A stretch of DNA of 64,000 nucleotides from G963664115 sp965263045 (GTDB lineage: Bacteria; Acidobacteriota; Terriglobia; 20CM-2-55-15): the NCBI GenBank assembly GCA_965263045.1, contig CBDHGK010000041.1:5828001-5892000 (forward strand), written 5' to 3'. The number at the start of each line of letters is the position of its first letter. Positions within the stretch are counted from its first letter, which is position 1. The position numbers were made by a program, and so were the translations under genes. The notes beneath the pieces were generated by a model. It saw nothing but the letters and a program-made list of their open reading frames with translations, did no database searches and had not been told where the DNA came from. Positions 60,342-64,000 of the stretch are shown here, in pieces.

Positions 60342-61375
60342 CGAAAGTAACCAAGAGCCTGCTGACAGCTCTCGCTGTCGCAGCGGTCATGTCCACGCCG
60401 ACCGTGAACGGCGCTGGAGCCATGGCAGTTCCATCCAGCGCGACAGCTCAAGCGCCGATGAACGACACCGCAAAGTTTGTCGGCACTTACAGTCTCATCA
60501 CGATCGAACAGAAGAATAGGGCGACCGGCCAATGGTCCGAGAGGCCGAACTTCAATTCGAACGGGTACATCATCTACAGCGATACGGGACAGATGGCGGT
60601 ACACATCCAGCCGAAGGTCCGGGCGAAACTGTCGAACCCACCGAAGCCTGAAGAAGCCCAGGCAGCCATCCGTGGCTATGCGGCGTACTTCGGCACCTAC
60701 ACCGTGAGCGACAAGGAACAGTTTGTCACCCACCACCGCGTCGGACAGATCAATCCCGGAGGCGTCGTGAACGCAAAGCGCTACTACGACTTCGTCATGA
60801 CCCCGCAGGGACGCGAGCGCCTCATCCTGACGCCGGCGCCCATGGGCGACGGACCGAAAGAGGAGGCGACGACGCACTTGATCTGGGAGCGCCAGCCGCT
60901 GGCGCCACTCTCGGCTGAAGCGAAGAAGTTCGTCGGCTTCTGGAAGCTCCAGTACACGGACAGGTACCGGACGAAGGACGGCAAGGAAGTTTTCCACGGC
61001 GAAAGGAACGAAAGCCGCTCCGGAACCGCCTACATCATCTACACGCCTAGCGGTCACATGATGGTCCATCTGATGCACAAGGAGGGGCGAACCGAGTACG
61101 CCGACGCGCAGCCGACACCCGAAGAAGCGCTGAAGGCGTACCAGAGCTACTCTGGATACTTCGGCCGCTTCACCACCTACGAGAACCAGACACCGCAGTG
61201 GCTCATCCACAGCCAACAGGGCCACACAAACCCCAGTACGTACAGCGATCAACAGCGCTACTACCAGTTCACCGGCGACGTGTTGAGACTCGGCGGGCCG
61301 CCGAACCTGAACGAGGCCGGTGAGATGACCGGGGGACATCTGTACTGGCAGAAGATGAAGACCGACGAACGGTGA
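60338..61375 (+). CDS. Secreted protein with two lipocalin-like domains
   Basis: A 345-residue protein with a signal peptide (LLTALAVAAVMSTPTVNGAG). It contains two similar lipocalin_5-type domains. Domain 1 is residues about 45-190 (FVGTYSLITIEQKN, GYIIYSDTGQMAVHIQP, GYAAYFGTYTVSD). Domain 2 is about 200-345 (FVGFWKLQYTDRY, AYIIYTPSGHMMVHLMH, SYSGYFGRFTTYENQ). Each probably forms a small beta-barrel binding hydrophobic ligands. AAGGAGAG lies upstream of the ATG at 60338, which overlaps the stop of the kinase N-lobe remnant. Confidence 0.85.
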   Translation: MTKVTKSLLTALAVAAVMSTPTVNGAGAMAVPSSATAQAPMNDTAKFVGTYSLITIEQKNRATGQWSERPNFNSNGYIIYSDTGQMAVHIQPKVRAKLSNPPKPEEAQAAIRGYAAYFGTYTVSDKEQFVTHHRVGQINPGGVVNAKRYYDFVMTPQGRERLILTPAPMGDGPKEEATTHLIWERQPLAPLSAEAKKFVGFWKLQYTDRYRTKDGKEVFHGERNESRSGTAYIIYTPSGHMMVHLMHKEGRTEYADAQPTPEEALKAYQSYSGYFGRFTTYENQTPQWLIHSQQGHTNPSTYSDQQRYYQFTGDVLRLGGPPNLNEAGEMTGGHLYWQKMKTDER

Positions 61376-61551
61376 CGTAACACCGCAGCGTTCTCAGGTA
61401 CTGTCAACTCGAGGAGAACAGCACGTTTCTCAGCGCGAGAGCCAGATATGGCGCTTCAAGTCGGCCGCCCACTACGGGTCGGTTGACGCGAGACCTGCGC
61501 TCGATTGTTTTCGTACTGTCGGGTGCTGTGGCACGGACGGCATGTCATCTA

Positions 61552-61746
61552 AATATCGTGCTGAACTGGCACCAGGAGCTGCTTGAGCGCGCCCGGTCGA
61601 TTGATTGGCAGGTACGGATCGGCACACGAGAATAGCTCGCGAAACGTCATGAAAGTCATGAACTTAGCGGCTGAGGGTCCAGCTGGACGCGGAATGTCTT
61701 TCGATCCTGGTTTGAAGAACTGAAGGAACGGGTGCCGGTGCCGTAA
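61552..61746 (+). pseudogene. C-terminal scraps of Ser/Thr kinase-PD40 genes
   Basis: Two typical tails of acidobacterial kinase-propeller proteins lie close together in different states: NIVLNWHQELLERA at 61552-61593, and SWFEELKERVPVP ending at the TAA at 61744-61746. About 110 bp of unrelated sequence lies between them. The region 61376-61551 and the stretch 61747-61943 show no gene, but 61780-61830 (GGCGGACGTCGAGA) resembles sequence following the second kinase tail at 63089. Confidence 0.7.
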
Positions 61747-61943
61747 AGCAGGCCGATTGTTGCTGTCTTCCTCGGAGATCCATTCTCAGGGCGCGATCCG
61801 CTTGGCGGACGTCGAGAATATCGGCAAACAGAAGCTAGAATTCAGCCCGAAGCTACCCCAGCGTTACCTGAAGAGTCCCGCACAACCTGCAACCACTCGA
61901 TTCCGGCTCATTAACTCGCTTGAATCGACTGACTACCGCTCAG

Positions 61944-62216
61944 TTACCCTGAGGACCACTGGCCCAGTCGCACCGGCCGACAGTACGGTTCGTCCTTCGA
62001 CTTCAAACACATCTGATCCCTCGCAAACATCAGATTTCTGGTGCAATCCATCAGGTGATCGTCGTGTTTTATTATGTTTCCACGATCATCCCGGCTGTAT
62101 TTACGAAACTTTTTGAGCCAGTTGACGAGAGAAGAAAAGACCTTCAGTTGTCTGGAAATCATCAACTCCCAGACCAACTGCCTATTCGTTCGACTTGGTC
62201 GAGGGGGATATACCTT
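61944..62216 (-). pseudogene. Phage terminase large subunit, C-terminal fragment
   Basis: Directly after the TAA at 62217-62219 the minus frame reads MISRQLKVFSSLVNWLKKFR, KYSRDDRGNIIKHDDHLMDC and TRNLMF. This matches the end of the terminase nuclease domain, typically RLKVFxxxxNWLxEFRxYRRDExGxIVKxxDHLMDAxRY, including the conserved final Asp. Only about 60 residues of the domain remain and no ATPase part is present. Confidence 0.75.
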
Positions 62217-62342
62217 TTATGGCAGATCAAGCCCACGCAAAGTCAGCATCGTCAAGATTGTTATCAACAATCCGGGCCATATAAGGATAATTGCAATCAG
62301 GCCTAGCACCAGCAATATCTTGTCTTTTCTAGCGGTCGTCAT
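62217..62342 (-). CDS. 41-residue single-pass membrane protein
   Basis: From ATG at 62340-62342 the frame encodes MTTARKDKILLVLGLIAIIL and continues to LRGLDLP, TAA at 62217. It has a basic N-terminus and one hydrophobic helix of about 25 residues. The start overlaps the end of the upstream CxxC gene by 14 bp, in a different frame, which suggests coupled translation. Small membrane proteins of this kind are common in phage modules. No homologue is recognised. Confidence 0.55.
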   Translation of the reverse strand: MTTARKDKILLVLGLIAIILIWPGLLITILTMLTLRGLDLP

Positions 62343-62583
62343 GGTGTTGGCCTCCGTCTTCTTTTCGGTACATTTCGTTCACCGACTGCTGACAGATACC
62401 GCGAAACTGAAGTTCCACATGAGGATCCTCAGCCGAGTGCCCCCTCAGCCAGCGAAACACCTGTTCATTCGTTTTTGGCAAGAAGATCGGGTCAATAACC
62501 ATCTTCTTGCAGATCGTGCATTTGATGCCCTCTTTCAGTCCCGTTTCTCTCTCAACACTGAGGGTTTTCCACTGGATTGTCAT
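62329..62583 (-). CDS. 84-residue CxxC protein, phage-type
   Basis: ATG at 62581-62583 is preceded by a strong GGAGGAG. The protein MTIQWKTLSVERETGLKEGI, then KCTICKKMVIDP and HVELQFRGICQQSVNEMYRK, has a C-x2-C knuckle with a third Cys, perhaps a zinc-binding fold. It is the first of a tight leftward set with the 41-residue membrane protein and the terminase tail, so it is probably a remnant of a phage packaging or neighbouring module. Base composition is clearly lower in GC than the surroundings. Confidence 0.65.
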   Translation of the reverse strand: MTIQWKTLSVERETGLKEGIKCTICKKMVIDPIFLPKTNEQVFRWLRGHSAEDPHVELQFRGICQQSVNEMYRKEDGGQHHDDR

Positions 62584-62619
62584 TTCGGACTCCTCCGGAA
62601 TAACCGCACATCCCATTCC

Positions 62620-63089
62620 CGAACGTTGACGACGGGCAGTGGCAGATTTCAAATGGCGGAGGGACTGCACCACTCTGGGCGCGGAACGGACAAGAACTAT
62701 TCTACATAGGTCGCGGGAATCGCATCACGGCGGTTGCCGTCCAATTTGATCCAGCCTTTGCCCCTGGGAATCCTCAGACTCTTTTTGAGGGACAGTACTT
62801 TTTCGCTGCCGGCGTCGTGGTCGAAGCTATGATGTGTCGTCCGATCAGAGGTTTCTAATGATCAAGCCTACCTCCGCAGAAACGGACAGCGATGCCCCAC
62901 GCCCCAAATCAACATCGTCCTGATCTGTTACGAAAATATGACCTAAGCCTTTTAGAATCAGTCCAGACACTTCGGGCCCTCTTCCGCAGTATCGGGAGCA
63001 CGAAAATGCATATTTTCATCTTTCGGGGTGAGCTCCCATGCATGGACGTCTGGTTTGAAGAACTGAAGGAACGGGTGCCTGTTCGATGA
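62620..63089 (+). pseudogene. Ser/Thr kinase-PD40 C-terminal relic, several frameshifts
   Basis: The plus strand reads SWQISNGGGTAPLWARNGQE, LFYIGRGNRITAVAVQ and NPQTLFEGQYFFAAG. After a frame change it reads YDVSSDQRFLMIKPTSAETD, then QINIVLI, about 105 bp of extra AT-rich sequence, and finally VWFEELKERVPVR with TGA at 63087-63089. These are successive blocks of the PD40 propeller and the terminal helix of acidobacterial kinase-propeller proteins. From 63090 to 63327 nothing is recognised apart from the sequence shared with the region after 61746. Confidence 0.85.
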
Positions 63090-63327
63090 TTCAGGATCTC
63101 AGGGCACGTTAAATCCGGTTCGCAGACGTCGAGATTCTTTACTTTCGAGCAATGAAATCGGTGGTTCTTCAGTTGACGCGATGGGCGTATCACCGGCACT
63201 GACACTTTTCTTGCTAATAAACCTCCTCTGTAGTTAACTTTACCGAGATTTACACAGTTTTCTTCCGTACACACTAAATCGTTGAACATCGCCAGGTAAG
63301 TCGAAACGCCGGACGAGGAGCGAGGCA

Positions 63328-64000
63328 ATGAAGAAATGCGCACTGTTGTTATTGGGTGTGGCCGCAATGTTAGCTGTTCCCGCGATGGTTTGGGCACAGG
63401 AAGCCGAATATCCCATCATTGTGATCCCGACGGGCGAGGGCTCGTACACGTTTCCGGAGGGCTACCAGAGGCCCTGGGACAGGATTCAGATTATGGTGAC
63501 AGAAAAAATGTCGCCGAATCTCTTTGTTCTGCACGGTTCGAAAGGACTTGATCCGTCTCACCCCGACGCGTCCGGCGGCAGGGTCATGGTGCTTTTCGGA
63601 CCGGATGGCGTCCTGATGGTGGATACCCAGAACAGACAAGTGGCCGAAAAGACACTGGCGACGATCCGGTCATTTACTGACGCGCCCATCAAGGTCTTGG
63701 TCAACACGCATATTCATGGCGACCATACCGGCGCCAACGCCTTCTTCGCCAAGCAGGGGGCGTTGATCTTCGCGCAGGAAGATCTGCGACTTGACATGAT
63801 CAATCCGCTGCGCCCCAACGGCCGGCCGGCCCCTGCTCTCGATATGGCCGCTATTCCAGTGGTGACCTATCGCTATGACCCCGCCGCGATGGGCGAGCCC
63901 GCCGTTACCTTGAACATGAACGGCGAAACGGTGGATTTCATCCCGATGATGCCGTCCCACACCGCTGGGGACACCGTCGTGCGCTTCCGCGAGGCCAATG
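63328..64000 (+). CDS. Secreted metallo-beta-lactamase-fold hydrolase (3' truncated by window edge)
   Basis: The frame opens at ATG 63328 (GAGGAGCGAGG upstream) and stays open to the end of the window, 224 residues. The signal peptide is CALLLLGVAAMLAVPAMVWA-QE. The zinc motif is intact: VLVNTHIHGDHTGANAFF (HxHxDH). A second ligand region MMPSHTAGDTVVRF follows. This type acts as a periplasmic hydrolase of broad MBL-fold class; beta-lactam activity cannot be claimed. The broken relative at 33822 has lost the same motif. Confidence 0.92.
   Translation, partial: MKKCALLLLGVAAMLAVPAMVWAQEAEYPIIVIPTGEGSYTFPEGYQRPWDRIQIMVTEKMSPNLFVLHGSKGLDPSHPDASGGRVMVLFGPDGVLMVDTQNRQVAEKTLATIRSFTDAPIKVLVNTHIHGDHTGANAFFAKQGALIFAQEDLRLDMINPLRPNGRPAPALDMAAIPVVTYRYDPAAMGEPAVTLNMNGETVDFIPMMPSHTAGDTVVRFREAN

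Overview
The window reads as a piece of a chromosome of moderately high GC content, most likely from an Acidobacteriota-like bacterium. That placement is inferred from gene families: a VWFA-related protein of the acidobacterial type, relics of Ser/Thr kinases with PD40 propellers, Oar-like TonB-dependent barrels and a DUF5916 barrel. No rRNA gene is present to test it, and I saw no convincing tRNA or CRISPR array.

Region by region. 1-4.4 kb is core: the end of rpoA, rplQ, a strong terminator, a membrane pyrophosphatase, an acidic single-pass protein and a DUF1330 protein. 4.4-6.7 kb holds a trypsin-like/NACHT NTPase of the type seen in antiviral STAND proteins. 6.7-11.3 kb is a DUF4403 lipoprotein and a glycosyltransferase gene cut near its 3' end by a complete IS1380-family element. 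11.4-23 kb is a probable aromatic/organic-acid catabolic island: SDR-tctC-tctB-tctA-prpD on the minus strand diverging from an FAD monooxygenase, an amidohydrolase/decarboxylase, a MATE pump, a GlpE-type rhodanese fusion and a gentisate-dioxygenase-like cupin. 23.4-29.7 kb has a secreted amidohydrolase, a GHKL ATPase gene split by an IS256-family element, and a conserved protein of unknown function. 29.8-31.8 kb is the agmatine-to-putrescine pair. 32-36.7 kb holds an SMP-30 protein, several broken genes (metallo-beta-lactamase fold, IS3 relic, small secreted protein), a double DoxX protein and a HicBA module. 36.7-39.7 kb is a TAXI-type TRAP transporter. 40-50 kb is dominated by outer-membrane barrels and a PQQ-like propeller. 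50-59.9 kb has the VWA protein, an amidohydrolase between two direct repeats, an amidase lipoprotein, an ArsC-like gene with an in-frame UGA, a MauE-like protein, a haem-oxygenase-fold enzyme, a GntR regulator and a VCBS-repeat lipoprotein. 60-63.3 kb holds a double lipocalin-like protein and a graveyard of kinase and phage fragments. The window ends inside a metallo-beta-lactamase-fold gene.

Main points of interest. (1) 54820-55197 is best read as a selenoprotein of the ArsC/Spx-like fold: its Shine-Dalgarno and ATG lie upstream of a UGA in the first position of a U-x-x-C redox motif, and a hairpin with a GGU-containing loop follows the UGA. (2) The trypsin-NACHT protein has Arg in place of the Walker A Lys. 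(3) Both IS elements can be removed in silico to restore uninterrupted reading frames, with 4-bp and 9-bp target duplications. (4) At least five fragments of Ser/Thr kinase/PD40 genes, each from a different part of the protein or a different copy, are scattered over 49.6-63.1 kb; phage-like genes lie between two of them. (5) A small repeat family beginning TAGCAG supplies the stop codon of three unrelated genes.
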